A DNA stretch of 64,000 nucleotides from Agrocybe praecox (lineage: Eukaryota; Basidiomycota; Agaricomycetes; Agaricales; Agrocybaceae). The position numbers and the translations under genes were made by a program. A model generated the notes under the pieces. It ran no database searches, was not told the DNA's origin, and saw nothing but the letters and a program-made list of their open reading frames with translations. The stretch spans positions 880,501-944,500 of the forward strand of contig OZ024848.1 of assembly GCA_964017145.1 (NCBI GenBank). Direction: 5' to 3'. Positions 45,794-58,600 of the stretch are shown one piece after another. Position 1 is the first letter of the stretch, and each line of letters begins with the position of its first letter.

Positions 45794-47666
45794 GGCAGTG
45801 GCGGGTCTGTGGGTGTAATCTTGTAAGAATTACCCTGCTTATTCGAAGACGTTCCAGTGACATAAATATTCGACTATGATTAGAAAAATCGTGGAAAAGC
45901 GCTATTAAATAAAGGCGCTTGAACCGTACGCGTTCAATACGAGCGCTGCAGGGAGTGGCTTATTCGCACTCGCAGTGCGTACTAGACTTGAGATCCTATT
46001 CATTGCACGTCGCATAATACGGGTGTTACATGCAATAGGATCAGATGTGGTGCGCGTGTCGTTGGGAATTCCTAATATGATGAGTACAATCAAAATGAAA
46101 TCCTGTCAAAGTAAAAATTCGGGGAACTTTGCACATGTCACATCGAAAACCTGCTGTTGTCGGTACGGAACTGATGCTTCGGTCGCATCAGGATGTAGAG
46201 CTCAGCTGACCATCGCATTCGTAAAGGACTGGAGATAACGAGATGTCACTAATCCCCGTTTCATTACTACAGACAAAATTACGAGCGGTAGGTAAATAGT
46301 CGGTGTACCTGTGATACTGGCTGAGATGGCCCATGGGACATTGCTTTGTCGCTTAACGTGGGTTAGCCGCTCAATGTGAGATTGAAGAGAATTCAAAAAC
46401 TTGCACTGCTTCCCGCTAAAAATGATATTTTCTCTACATCCTCCATGTAAGCATTCTCATAAATTTTGGGTCTATTAGCTCGCATATATCGCAGTGAATT
46501 TTACAGAACAACTGCTATATAGTTATCTTTCTCGGGGAATAACTGTTAATGCAGTGACATCTATAATCACTCGTATCCCTTGGCCAGTGTGTGTAAAAAT
46601 AAAACCTCGTCCTTGGCAATCAGTTGATCATATACAGTGTCTAATTATAGAACCGACGCACAAGAACGATATTCAGTGTGGGATTCCGTGAGCCCAACGT
46701 GAGCTTATGTTGCACGGAGATATTCAACGGCTTGTTTTCATCCTTTGAGCTTTTCAATACAAAACACGCAATTTGCTTGAATAATTAACAAAAGCAAGGG
46801 CACTGGCAAGATATTTCAGTTCTACAATTTAGGCTCGTCGAAATATACAAATCAGCCTTCGAGCTTCGATAAATAACCTTGCTCCACTTTATGCCTGCCT
46901 CGAATCGCATTTACTTCGGTTATTTTTGAGGCGCTATTCCGGTACAATTCTTGATGTCCCATAACAAGCATTTTATTGATCTCAGGTGTCTGTCGCATAT
47001 CTGTCCTTGTTCGTGGCAAAGGTACCCCTTCGGAAGGACCCCCAACAGTTCTAGTAGTAGTCGGAATTCGGACAATTTCTTTCTTACAACAGCCGAGTAG
47101 GAATACAGACAAAAGAGGCCAATTTGACCACTCTGGCCAGGTTACTCATCCAGGCAGATCCTCCTGACTCGGAGCTTGGCGCAAATTTCATTCGGACAAA
47201 AGTCGTATTTTACAATGCACCATCAGACCTAGTGGACGCAAATATTAGTGATTTGAGCTGATTTTAACCACAGGGGAGGATACCTTGCGATTAAATTAAT
47301 GAAACAGAAAAATTGACGGTATGAAGCCCAGCGAAAAGGAATTTTTGAGAGCACCCTCGAATCCGGACAAAGTTTCTCATAATTCGACATAAGACAGGTA
47401 CAATCCGGATGACCCGGAAGGTCGATGAAAATAACCAAATATCATCCGGACAAAAGGTCAAATTTTGGGATCATGCATCTACTGTCATTGTCGGGGTCCT
47501 CCTGAAGTCATTGTCACCGATATTAGAGTCTGGGGTTTAAAAATAAATCGAAAGCACCCAAAGTTCCGACAAAATACCCAAATTTCAGATCGCGTAGCAA
47601 TGACTACGCGCACTATCTTCCATTCGACCAGCGTTAACCATGCCGGACATTTTCCGCGTTCGTCTG
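45794..47666. other. 1.9-kb upstream region of the cellobiohydrolase gene, with spaced repeats
   Basis: No convincing gene; a minus-strand frame near 46852-47112 lacks an ATG and family features. Four spaced elements related to ATCCGGACAAAAG occur at 47191-47202, 47361-47371, 47444-47455 and 47564-47574. Short A/T patches surround them. This is the promoter region of the GH7 gene and could carry sites for carbon or cellulose-responsive regulators. Confidence 0.55.
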
Positions 47667-47673
47667 TATAAAA
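47667..47673 (+). promoter_or_regulatory. TATA box of the cellobiohydrolase gene
   Basis: TATAAAA lies 92 bases before the start ATG at 47765, the usual spacing for a TATA box plus short 5' UTR in a strongly regulated fungal gene. Confidence 0.7.
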
Positions 47674-47764
47674 CCTGGACCTGCAACCTCAAATGTTTTT
47701 CATCAGTTCTACAACTGCAACGGTTCACTCAGGTTTACAGGAAACTCCCAACTTCTCCTCCAAA

Positions 47765-49461
47765 ATGTTCAATAAGGCAGCTCTCGTCGCTTTCTCATTC
47801 GCCGCTATGGTCTTGGGTCAGCAAGTCGGCACCCTCACAGCAGAAACTCACCCCAGTCTTCCCTGGCAAAAGTGCACTACTTCTGGTGGCTGCGTAACCC
47901 AATCCTCCGGAAAGATCGTCCTCGATTCCAACTGGCGCTGGCTCCACAGCACCTCTGGAGCCACCAACTGTTACACTGGTAACACCTGGGACAAAACTCT
48001 CTGCCCTGACGGTGCTACCTGCGCCAAAAACTGCGCTCTCGATGGCGCAGATTATTCCGGCACATACGGTATCACCACCAGTGGTAACGCCCTTACCCTC
48101 AAATTCGTCACCAGCTCAGCCCAGAAGAACATCGGTTCCCGTGTTTACATGATGGCCAGCGAGACCTCCTACGAGATGTTCAAGCTCCTCAACCAGGAAT
48201 TCACCTTCGATGTCGACGTTTCCAACCTTCCTTGCGGTCTTAACGGTGCCCTTTACTTCTCCCAGATGGACGCTGACGGTGGTCTCTCCCGCTTCCCCAC
48301 CAACAAGGCTGGCGCTAAATACGGAACTGGTTACTGCGACTCTCAATGCCCCCGCGACATCAAGTTTATTAATGGTGTGGTAAGAAGAACCTTGTTTCGG
48401 AATAAAAATAAATAGACTAACTTGCGCGCTTTTCTTTTTTTATAAAGGCCAACTCCGATGGATGGACTCCATCTACCAGCGATGTCAACGCTGGGGCTGG
48501 TCAATACGGTACCTGCTGCCACGAGATGGATATCTGGGAGGCCAACAATAATGCCGCTGCTTACACTCCTCACCCTTGCACGGTCAACCAGCAAACTCGC
48601 TGCGAAAGCGACGCTTGCGGAACCACCAGCCGCTATGCCAGTGTCTGCGATCCCGATGGTTGCGATTTCAACTCCTTCCGCCAGGGTGCCAAAACCTTCT
48701 ACGGTGCCGGATTGACCGTCGACACTACCAAGAAATTCACTGTCGTCACCCAATTCATCACCGACACCGGTACCGCCAGCGGAACGCTCACCGAAATCCG
48801 CCGCCTCTATGTCCAGAACGGCAAGGTCATCCAAAACTCCAAGGTCAACATCCCAGGAATCGACTCTTCCATCAACTCGATCACCAAGACCTACTGCGAC
48901 CAGCAGAAGGCAGCGTTCGGCGACACCACCAGCTTCCAGAACAAGGGTGGCCTCGCTGGAATCTCGAAGGGTATGGCCGCCGGAATGGTGCTCGTCCTCT
49001 CCGTCTGGGATGACCACGCGGTCAACATGCTCTGGCTCGACAGTGACTACCCCACTACGTCCGATCCAAGCACCCCTGGTGTTGCTCGCGGAACCTGCTC
49101 GACCAGCTCTGGCAAGCCCACAGACATCGAATCCACCAACGCGAACGCGTCGGTCACCTACTCCAACATCAGGTTCGGTGACATCAACTCGACCTACTCT
49201 GGTGCCGCCTCCACCCCTGGAAACCCCACGACCACTTCCAGCACCAGCTCAACCACCACGAGGACCACCACCAGCAGCGCTCCTGGTCCTACCCAGACCA
49301 AGTATGGTCAATGGTACGTCATGATCTCCGCTAACTTTGCATACCAGTCTGATTGTGATTTCATTTCTTCTAGCGGTGGCCAAGGCTGGACTGGGCCCAC
49401 TGCCTGCGCCTCCGGATCAACTTGCCAGATCTCCAACCCATACTTCAGTCAGTGCCTCTAA
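47765..49461 (+). CDS. secreted GH7 cellobiohydrolase with CBM1
   Basis: Three exons (47765-48379, 48448-49313, 49374-49461) give 522 residues. Signal peptide residues 1-18 ([18 protein letters not shown]) precede the mature N-terminus QQVGT. The GH7 module has the catalytic centre EMDIWEAN with the two Glu residues and Asp in a retaining mechanism. The nine conserved disulfide-type Cys pairs are largely visible ([26 protein letters not shown]), with tunnel segments NPYFSQ-like loops not assigned. A Ser/Thr/Pro-rich linker (about residues 440-485) leads to the CBM1: [18 protein letters not shown], then [14 protein letters not shown], with the flat cellulose-binding aromatics. It would release cellobiose from cellulose ends. 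The ATG at 47765 is preferred over an upstream in-frame ATG at 47693 because only it starts directly at the signal peptide. Confidence 0.95.
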
Positions 49462-50969
49462 AGAGTTCGATGATGACGAAAAATGGGCAGTCCATAGAAT
49501 GGTTTATTTAAATGTTAACTCTAATAAAAAGAAAAATCTCTTTCTGGGTCACTATTTCCTAGGAGTCAGGTTCCTACATAAATAAAAAAGAAATGTACTT
49601 TACATACCTATGTATCATTCACACGGAATTGCTTGTTCGATCGTTCCTTATGTGTGCACTAACGCGCTCCAAATAGTGGGAAAGTTAGAGAATTAGTGGA
49701 AACCAGAGGAATGAGTCACTAGAAGTCCGCGTCGCGCGACTTCCAAATGCAATTAATCTCCAAAAACCTCGACGAGAGAAGCGATGTTTTCGATACACGA
49801 GTCAATTGAGATTCCGTAGCAAGCCAATGGCGAAGTATTCGTTATTGAACATTCATTCAACAAGCTTCGGTCTGAATTGAAGACTATGTATGGTGTTTTC
49901 TGAAGAGAACATGTCGGTGGTACCGGTGATCCATTATGTAGACGACTCGAAGCCCCTCAAAAAGGTAGAATATCGCAAAAGAACGAGGCAAATTGCTTTG
50001 GTGGCCAAGAGGGACAGTTTATGGATGGAACTGTTTCCAGAAATCGTTTACGGAGTATCCAATGCCAGTGAACAGGTAACTTGCTGTTTGAAGAAGGTTC
50101 CGTGGTACAATAATGCATGAAACTGCGGAGGTAGCCTCAAGTTCAACATGAGGCATTACGAAAACACAATGCATAGCCCCCGATATACGTGCTGGAGCTT
50201 GTCGCTGGACATGATTGGGAAACTGTCGAGTAGAATCATGTCGTGGTTTAGGACCCAGTTTAAGCGCACGATGTGCGACCGTCGACGTTCAAGCTGGCAA
50301 CAAGTCTAGCGAGCATGAACCGGCTCCGGTTATCTAGGAGGCCGGGATTTCTATTTTTGGTAAGTAAATAGCATTCGCGAGGCGGTGACAAACTTTCTTG
50401 AACTACACCCCATCTTGACCCCATCACAGGCCATAGGACTTGCTTCCGTGATTTCACGATTCATCTTCGTTATCGTTTTCATAACTGTAAAGTGGGCAGA
50501 CGACGCGAATTTGACTTGTGAACTTGACATCGAATCGTCGAAATGTCAAATTTCGTACAAGTCGAAAACTTGACAATACGGTTCCGGTACCCACGAGAGC
50601 AGGAAAGCAGTTTGGGTATGTTCAGTTAACTCCAGTCGCAATGGCGGGGTGTAGCAGATATCGAGGCGTGCATGTTCATCTAAGCGATATTAAAGATAAA
50701 CATTTTCACAGGTGCCAACATATGTATTGCCGAGCGAAGCTCAAGCGCCTCGAGGCCCATAATGTACATCCATTAGCAGGCAGGAACTCTGACCGGAACG
50801 CACGCACGCACACAGCTAGAAGGCAAACGGAAACTTGAAACCGACAGGGTGATACGCCATGCAATCCTGTCTTGCCTTTAACTGTACACTTTCTCTTGCG
50901 TCTACTCATTCTCCCTGCACCCCCTTCATCTCTTACCCTCATCTACTCGATCCATAGACGCGCAGTGAC
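49462..50969. other. 1.5-kb intergenic region with no clear gene
   Basis: An ATG frame at 49890-50120 (76 codons) has a Lys/Arg-rich segment but no family or splice support. A possible microexon-like GT/AG pair near 50360 was not convincing. The right end is the promoter of the next gene. Confidence 0.5.
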
Positions 50970-53900
50970 ATGTTTTCCTACTTCTCAAGTCGACTTGGTC
51001 TCCCTTCTTCATCCTCGAGCTCGTTCCAGGGCCATCTCACTGACGCAGACTCGGTGGATGCAGACGACGTTTCTTCCTCAGGAAGGAGCCTTAGTCTGCC
51101 TTGGCCGGTAACTGAGTCAAGAGCCAAACATTCTCCCGGGTTCGTAAACACGATAAGTGTCCCTATGAACTCGACTACACCACGCAGAGACTTCGCGCCT
51201 CCTCCGACAAGAGGCACGACGAAGAATATTGTCATCAGTAATCCCATACCGCGGACTCAGCCTAACCATCTTGCTGCTGCTCTCACCCCACCACCACCCC
51301 AACCCGCACCTCTACCAAGTTCTTCCAAGCAAGCTCCGGTATATCCACAAGATCAAGGCTTTCGGCCGACACCTTTACCTCAACCGCAGTATATGCAGCA
51401 ACTTCATGAAGCAGACATCACCGGAGCTTATGACTACGAACGCACACCATCTAGAAGAGGACTTTATCCACAATCTCGATTCGGTCATCGACATTCAATA
51501 CCACCCTCCGGATCGTATATTCCTTACGCCCCACCTGAAGTTGTCCGTCTCGATAGTGGAGCCGAAGATGGGGAAGAGACCGTAGTGGGCGAAATTAGCG
51601 ACAGCGACCCGTCCCGAGAGAAGGAAGACAAAACAAGAGAGAAGAAACGTGGAAGTCAATCGCCAAAGACGAGCCCATATGCTTATTCACCGCCAACGCG
51701 CCCATACGAATACACTTCCCATCCAAGCGCGTCATCTTACGCCCTGCCGATACCTGACGAAACGAAAAGCATCAGCTCTATCAGGAGCATTAGTTCAGCG
51801 AAGAGCACGAGCACAGCTGCAAGCGTCGTCTCCACTGCAACAAGCTTGAAGCGACATTTGACAATTTCGAACCCTCTTCAAAGTTTAACGGGCACAAAGA
51901 AGTCTCCGGCTTCCGAGGTATACCTTTCCCCTTTCACTATCAACGACAGAGATCATACAAGTTCCGGAGCACAAAGGACATACTCATACTCAGAAACCCC
52001 CTCGTTATCGAATGCTTCTTCCCGCTCCGAGTTCAACTTGGACGCCAGCAAGCTCGATGCTTTCCCACCTGTTCCATCATCCTCTCCTTTGGGTTTCATG
52101 TCGAAATCACGATGGAATCTAGGCCTAAATAACCCCAACACCCCAAACCTAAGAGTCCAGACTCCAAGCACCAAAATCAACACCACTCGACCACAAGCCA
52201 TATACGAAGAACACGATAACGAAGAAGAAGATATCGCCCAAACTCCTATGCCTATGCATATGCCAAACACTATGCACCCAACAGTTATGCCATCCATGCC
52301 AAATGGATTATACACCCACAAGAAACCTGTTCCTGTCGCAGTTCCCGCACCTCTAAGCTTGGACGTGCCGACAGATGTCTATGCCCATGCGTACGGCTAC
52401 CCTCTCGCAAAACAACTTTCGCCCATCGCAGAACAAGACTACATATCTCCTACTACTGCTGCTGCTTCCGATAGCCAGAGCGTCAGATTTGGTCGCGGAG
52501 GCGATGCGTCATCGTTGAGGGTTGATTTTGAATACCCGAGACTGAGGAAGGAAACCAGTGGTTCTGGAACTGGCTCGATAAGCGCGAGGAGCTTTTCGAT
52601 CATGGAGAAAGAAAAGGAACGGGAAAAGGAGAAGGAGAAGGAAACGATTAGAGAAGAGGTCGTAGCCGAGAAAGAATCAGACAAAGAGAAGGAAGTACTC
52701 AGAGAGAAAGAGAAGAGAACACGAATGGGATCGGGGAGGTCAGGTTCAGGAGGGAGTGTGTCTGATATTACTCGTAAGTTTGTCGCCCAACTTTTTTTTT
52801 TTGTTAAATTCACCAACTCTATTTGCTAGGACCATCACCTATATACACCCCAACTTCGGCTTCAGGACCGTCACCCTTCCTCACCCGGCACTTGAATATG
52901 AATCGAACAACTTCTCAAACGTCATCCAAATCAGACGGGCAACAGCAGATCTATTCACAACAAGCAGGTCAAACATCGGCGGTAAATATTGTACCACGAC
53001 CGGCGTCAAATCCAACTAACTTGTCGCAGAGTCGAGAAGCTCAGACACCGCCTGCTACAGCGATGACTCCTCAACAGACGCCAACTTCCGCCGCTACAAC
53101 CTCAATGTTCACCCCAACGTCCACTTTTGGTGTTCAAACACCTATCGCCACGTCTATGCCTATCGCTGGTGGCTCTGGCCCCAGTGCCAATCCGTATCCC
53201 ATTCAAATTCAAATACCAGCGACGGCAGTTCTAGGCCGTAAGGATAGTGCAAGTCTACCCCAATCACAGCCGCCACAACCGATACCATTGGTACAAGACA
53301 ACACGACTCAGCCAGATCGCAGTAGAAGTCTTATCCCGAAGATTCCTTCACTGCCCGTGATTGCACCACTTGATTTGCGCTTTTCGAGAAACAGCAAAGA
53401 GGTCCGGGTTCCACCAATGCCAGCCATCGAAAGTGTGGAGGACGACGGAAGCGAGGATGAGTCATACGATGAAGAGGACACGGAGGAAGACATAGATTTC
53501 GAGGAAGACGAGGACGACGAATATGACCATGAATCGCTCCATGCGGACAGCTTCGTCACGGCAGATGGCAACGAGACAATTGGACTCGAACTGATAGCAC
53601 CTTCGACTCCAAGGCTTGCAAGTGCGTCTGCGTCGTCCACAAGGTCCACTTCGCTACCTGTCGCGACGCCTGGAGGATCGTCGTCTACTACGACAGGTGA
53701 CTCATTTATCCACCGTCGATGGGATAGGGAAGCGGGTCTAGGGTTCGGAACGGGGTCCTCGTCTGTATCCCCTACTGGGAATACGACCACATTCCGTGCT
53801 AAGGCCAAAGACCTTTTCTTCTCGCATTATACGCCTGCCTTCTGGACATTCTGGCTGGGATTTATCTTCCCAGTCCTTTGGTTGATCGGTGGATGGCATT

Positions 53901-54517
53901 TCACCAATAAAGGTGAGATGCCGCCCAAGTACACCGTCTGGGAGTGGTACTTTTGGAGAAGCGGTTCCGGGTGGTTCAGAAGCTCAAAGACGAAGAAAGG
54001 TGCAGATTCTGAAGTAAACTCTCCTGTTGGGAAGAAAGTGTCGAAGAAGGGCTCTGACTTGAGAAGCAAGGGTAAAGGTAGAAAGAAAGGAAAGAGCGCC
54101 ATGGCTGGCGTGGGTGGCCAAGGAGCAGTAAGCCCCGCGTCGGGAACCATAACGTCTCCCGCTCTGCCTCGTTGGATCGCTGAAAGACTTAGCACCGACG
54201 ATGGACGTCTGCGACGACTTACACACGACCCCAAACGATCTCTTCGGGGGATTTCATTTGGCTATCCGTTCGTTCCTCGTCCACCCACTTATTCACTAGG
54301 AGCTTCTTCCTCTTTCAACCCATTCGGCTTCGTATTGCGCGTGTTGGATCTTCTATACGGTGTCAAGCTTCGTGAAGTTCACGGAAGACCGGAGAGTGCG
54401 AGGAGGATGTTTGATCCTTGGATCCAAAGATGCAGGTATGCATTGTGTTTGGCGATCGTAGCTCTGGCGATAGGAATGCTGGCAGCATGTATTTATTTAA
54501 TTGTAGTTGTAGTTTGA
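50970..54517 (+). CDS. large low-complexity protein with C-terminal membrane segments
   Basis: Two exons (50970-52773, 52830-54517) give 1163 residues. I do not recognise a named family. Residues 1-800 are Ser/Pro/Gln-rich and disordered, with a Lys/Glu coil (about residues 548-590: EKEKEREKEKEKETIREEVV). The only ordered part is the last 240 residues: FFSHYTPAFWTFWLGFIFPV-LWLIGGWHF (one or two hydrophobic spans), then Lys-rich loop, FNPFGFVLRVLDLLYGVKLR, and a final helix CLAIVALAIGMLAACIYLIV. An acidic run (about residues 825-855) precedes the membrane part. Such architecture suggests a membrane-tethered regulator or scaffold; function is unknown. The start is the first ATG; the frame stays open from there. 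Confidence 0.8.
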
Positions 54518-55632
54518 TTAGATATTGTAAGTAGACCACGCAGCGAGACTTTAATAATTATCTATCGTTCAGCTTTGTCATTCAAGTTTAGTACGTCTGT
54601 GTCTACAATATAGTCTTTGCAAACCTCGAGCTGCTGGCAGTGGGGGAGACAATAGAGCAGCTTTGGTATGAGGCATGTCAGGAACTATTCCAAACTGGTG
54701 TTCATATCTTCTGCAGCTCCAGACTTTATCGAGGCCGCCCACTCGAGTTCATCTCCGGACAAGTTGAAGCATGGATTCCTCATTGACTGGTGCACAAAAG
54801 GATACAAAGGCGAAATTCACTTCCGATATATGTATGATGGAATGCGGCTGCGGTACTGTACAAAGCTGTCTGCCCTACAGAATCGGTGGCTGGGTCAAGT
54901 GCCCTCATGAATCTAATTCACACAAGCAATTGGTTCATGGGCCACGTATGTCATTAAGGTCATGGAGGAGCATGACAACGAGCCGAAGCGAAGCAAAGCA
55001 AAGGTAATTAGAAGGTTGCAGAATCCATTCGCCATAGATAAGCGGGTCCTGCTTATGGTGTTTTGGCTGATACGGGACCGGTGTCGTTTCAATGTGGATA
55101 CCTTTCTTCGCTGCGGAATCCTTTCTGCGAGGACCATTGCCTCTGATGCCTGTGACGTGTTGACAGGATTCCCGTTATTGCGTCAGACCGTGGCAAAGGC
55201 CAGACCAGAGAACCCACAAGCCTTTAATGTCGCCCTGGAGCAAAGTCTTCCGTCGTCGACGATGGATTCTTCGAATGAATAAAAGACATTATCACTGCCA
55301 TCAAGTTGCAGGCTGGGGCTTTCTGGCGCCCTCAGTGTCCAATTGACCAGAAGCTGAATGTTCAGTTCGTCCACCTTGGATTCCAAGTTGTTAAAAGAAA
55401 ATACGCCATTCTCAGCCACAACTGCGAAATTTCAACTGGCCAAACGTAGTGAATAAATGGTGACTTAGTATGAGGATTATTCAGTCCTCAGTTAAACCAA
55501 GTTAACGTTGTGGTTTGGGTCGTGGTTGTGGGATCTTAAGTGATGTGCCTGAGAACTTTGTGAATCTTGTGACTTTCCTCTTTCAATCTTGACCACGACA
55601 TACTTTTAGGCGGTGAGCCTGGCGAATGGCTA
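54518..55632. other. intergenic region with an unconvincing small frame
   Basis: An ATG frame at 54962-55282 (106 codons) reads plausibly (LMVFWLIRDRCRFNVDTFLR) but has no family support and may be a remnant. The right end is the IRE1 promoter. Confidence 0.4.
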
Positions 55633-58600
55633 ATGGCTTCAATTCTGCTAGCTGCTCTCGTCGCCTCCGTTAGCGCCCAAGCAGTCATTCGTAGCCAGCC
55701 TTATGCACCAGATATTTCAAAAGACTACAACCTTCTCGACACCGTGCTCGTCGCAACCGTCGATGGCAAGTTTCATGCAGTCAATCGGACAAATGGCCAC
55801 ACCTTGTGGTCTATGTCTTCGTTCGTCTCAACGACGAGCGTATCTGCACCGTCGTCTCTTTCGCCACTAGTCCGGACGTCACAGTCTGAAGAACCGGACG
55901 AAGAGGAAACCTACATCATCGAACCGCAGTCAGGCGACATATATGTGTTGCATTCTCCATCATCACCACTCCAACGTTTCCCCTTTTCAATACCTGAACT
56001 TGTGGATCTTTCACCATTTACGTCAACCAAAGAGAACAGCGAAACGGTGTTTCTAGGACGGAAGGAAACGTCGTTGCTGTTGATCGAGCTGGAGACGGGA
56101 AAGATCAAGGCAACACTGAACGCCGAATGTCCGTTTATTCCTGAGGACCATATCGACGAGAATACACGGTTAGACTTGGATGAACTGGATGGCTCAAAGC
56201 CTCCCGTATCTGCTCCTACACAGGTGTACATTGGTCGAACGGGTGCGCAGGGTTTTATTGTTCTCTACTATTCCAATCTAACCTTAGGCAGACTACATCA
56301 TTTCCATCCACAAGAAACCAGAACCCGGGATGCCTGCGTATCCAAAACAGGAATTGGTTTTCTCCCAGTATGGGCCCAACAACAGAGATAACCAACTACA
56401 ATCTATGTACCAGCGCACGGCAGACGACATTTACATCCAGTCACTAACGAGTGGAGAAATTATCGCCTTCGATACCTCTAAGCAATCATCGCAGAAGGAG
56501 GAAGGACCAGCTATTTGGGCTAACCACTTTAGTTCACCAACGTACGTGTAATGCCTTCTTTCCCTACGTTCTATTTTTACCGACGTTCTCCCTGCAGCGT
56601 TGCTGTGTTCGATGTGCTTGCGCCCTCGTCTCCATCGGTCCTACCTTCCCATCCTTTTGTACTGCTCGAACCCCGACCAAGGCTTCAAGACCTTTTCCCG
56701 AAGCTCAATGCACCGTCATCGAACCCCGATCCTTTGTTGCGAAATCTCAAATCAGCATATGTTGGAATGACGGAGGAGTCTGGTAGCCTTTTCGTCATGA
56801 GCCCGGAGCAGTACCCACTTGTTGTTTTTGCAAGTGGATCCCACAGGCTTGGATCTCCCAGGGACAAGAGCGGAGGTAGTAAATTGCGAGCCATCGATGC
56901 TCCTGGGAAGTCTAGTGAAAGTTTGGACTCGGATGCGGAATTGGACTTTTGCCTGGACAATCCGCATTCCAGCCAATGCCTCGTTGGCATACGGCAACTC
57001 GCTGATGAGGGTGGTGCGGAAGGTCGGTTGAGACGTTTGATCGACGCCCCGAAGACGAAGACACAATTACCGACCCAAGTCGGGTCGCAGCCTATGAGTA
57101 GTGGACAAAGTCCACATTCTGTCGTTGTGGACAATGACAATACTAGTACTGGTGGTGGTGGGGTGTCTGTAGGCGAGCTACCAAGCAAGCAACCATACTT
57201 GGGTATCGAAGGTCCTGAAAGTCTCCGACGAAGTCCCACACGGGCATGGATGTATCTCGGATTGGGGGTCTCAACACCTATCGACGTAGTAGGGGTGATA
57301 TCTTTGTTATTCCTGCTCTTTAGTTTGATCGCAGGGTGGCTCGGTGTAGCGAGAATTAAAGCTAAGTTTGGGATCAAGGATGCTCCTCATAAAATAATCG
57401 AGAAGGAAAAGGTCGTGGAAGAAGAGGAAGTCTCGGTGAACGGTCATGCTGATCCTACACCAACAACTCAAGTCGACCCGTCTCCCGGCGGCGCAGCACT
57501 TGGAGCTGATGCATCCACCTCCAAGGACGAAACACCTGGCGTGCCTTCTTCTACGCTTCTGGACAGAAGTAATGGCGATGGTGGAGTGGTCCGTGCTCCC
57601 TCAATTTTGAAGAAAACCCCTCAAACGAGGGATGCTCTTGCTCCGCTGGACCTAGCTGGTACTGCAGACGATGGTGAAGACAAGGACGCAGAGGGAGATG
57701 GCGACGGTGCAACAGAAGCAGAAGGTGGTCAGACACCTGCCACCCCGGGGAGACGAAGAAACAGACGTGGAGGGAGAGGTGGCAAGAAGAAGAAGACTGT
57801 TGTCATCGACGCAGGTGATAAGGAGAAAGAGAAAGAGCCGGAAGAGGAGAAGAAATCATCTTCGTCTTCTCTGATTTTGACTTCTTCGACGCCGAAACCT
57901 CCTGTCGTCCAACAACCTTCACTCGTCGTATCAGATAGCATTCTTGGATTTGGCTCACATGGAACAGTTGTCTTCCAGGGCTCTCTTCAGGGCCGTGCTG
58001 TGGCCGTCAAGCGATTACTCAATGACTTTGTCACCCTCGCTGCGCGGGAAGTATCAATCCTCCAAGACTCCGATGATCACCCCAATGTTATTCGGTATTA
58101 CTATCAAGAGGCGCATGGAAACTTCCTGTATATTGCTCTCGAACTATGCCCTGCATCACTAGCAGACATAATTGAGACTCCAGACAGGGAACAGTGGCGA
58201 GACCTGGCCATCAACTTCGATCCGAAGAAAGCACTCAAACAAATAACGAGTGGATTACGGCACTTACATGCGCTCAAGTTGGTCCATCGCGATATCAAGC
58301 CTCAGAACATACTGGTATCCTATTCCGGCACAGCAAGTGCCGGTTCGAGTTCAAGAGGGAAGGGGTATAGAATGTTGATTTCAGATTTCGGTCTGTGTAA
58401 GAGGTTGGATGTAGACCAGACGAGCTTCTTACCTACGGCTCACGGTGCATTGGCTGCTGGTACAGTGGGATGGCGAGCCCCCGAGATTCTAAGAGGCGAA
58501 GTCAAGCTGGAGGATTCCCCTGCGATGGACGATGGTTCGTCGCTGTCGTCACGCGGGTCGGTGGCTACTATCAACGGAAACTCCTCCTCAAGTGGAGGAT

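Noticed and set aside
46852..47112. Minus-strand frame with basic residues upstream of the cellobiohydrolase
   Set aside because: No ATG, no splice support, no family features.
48343..49017. Long minus-strand frame opposite the cellobiohydrolase
   Set aside because: It is the antisense shadow of a GC-rich, codon-biased exon; no family features.
54962..55282. 106-codon frame between two genes
   Set aside because: Plausible but no family match; kept only as a note in the intergenic entry.
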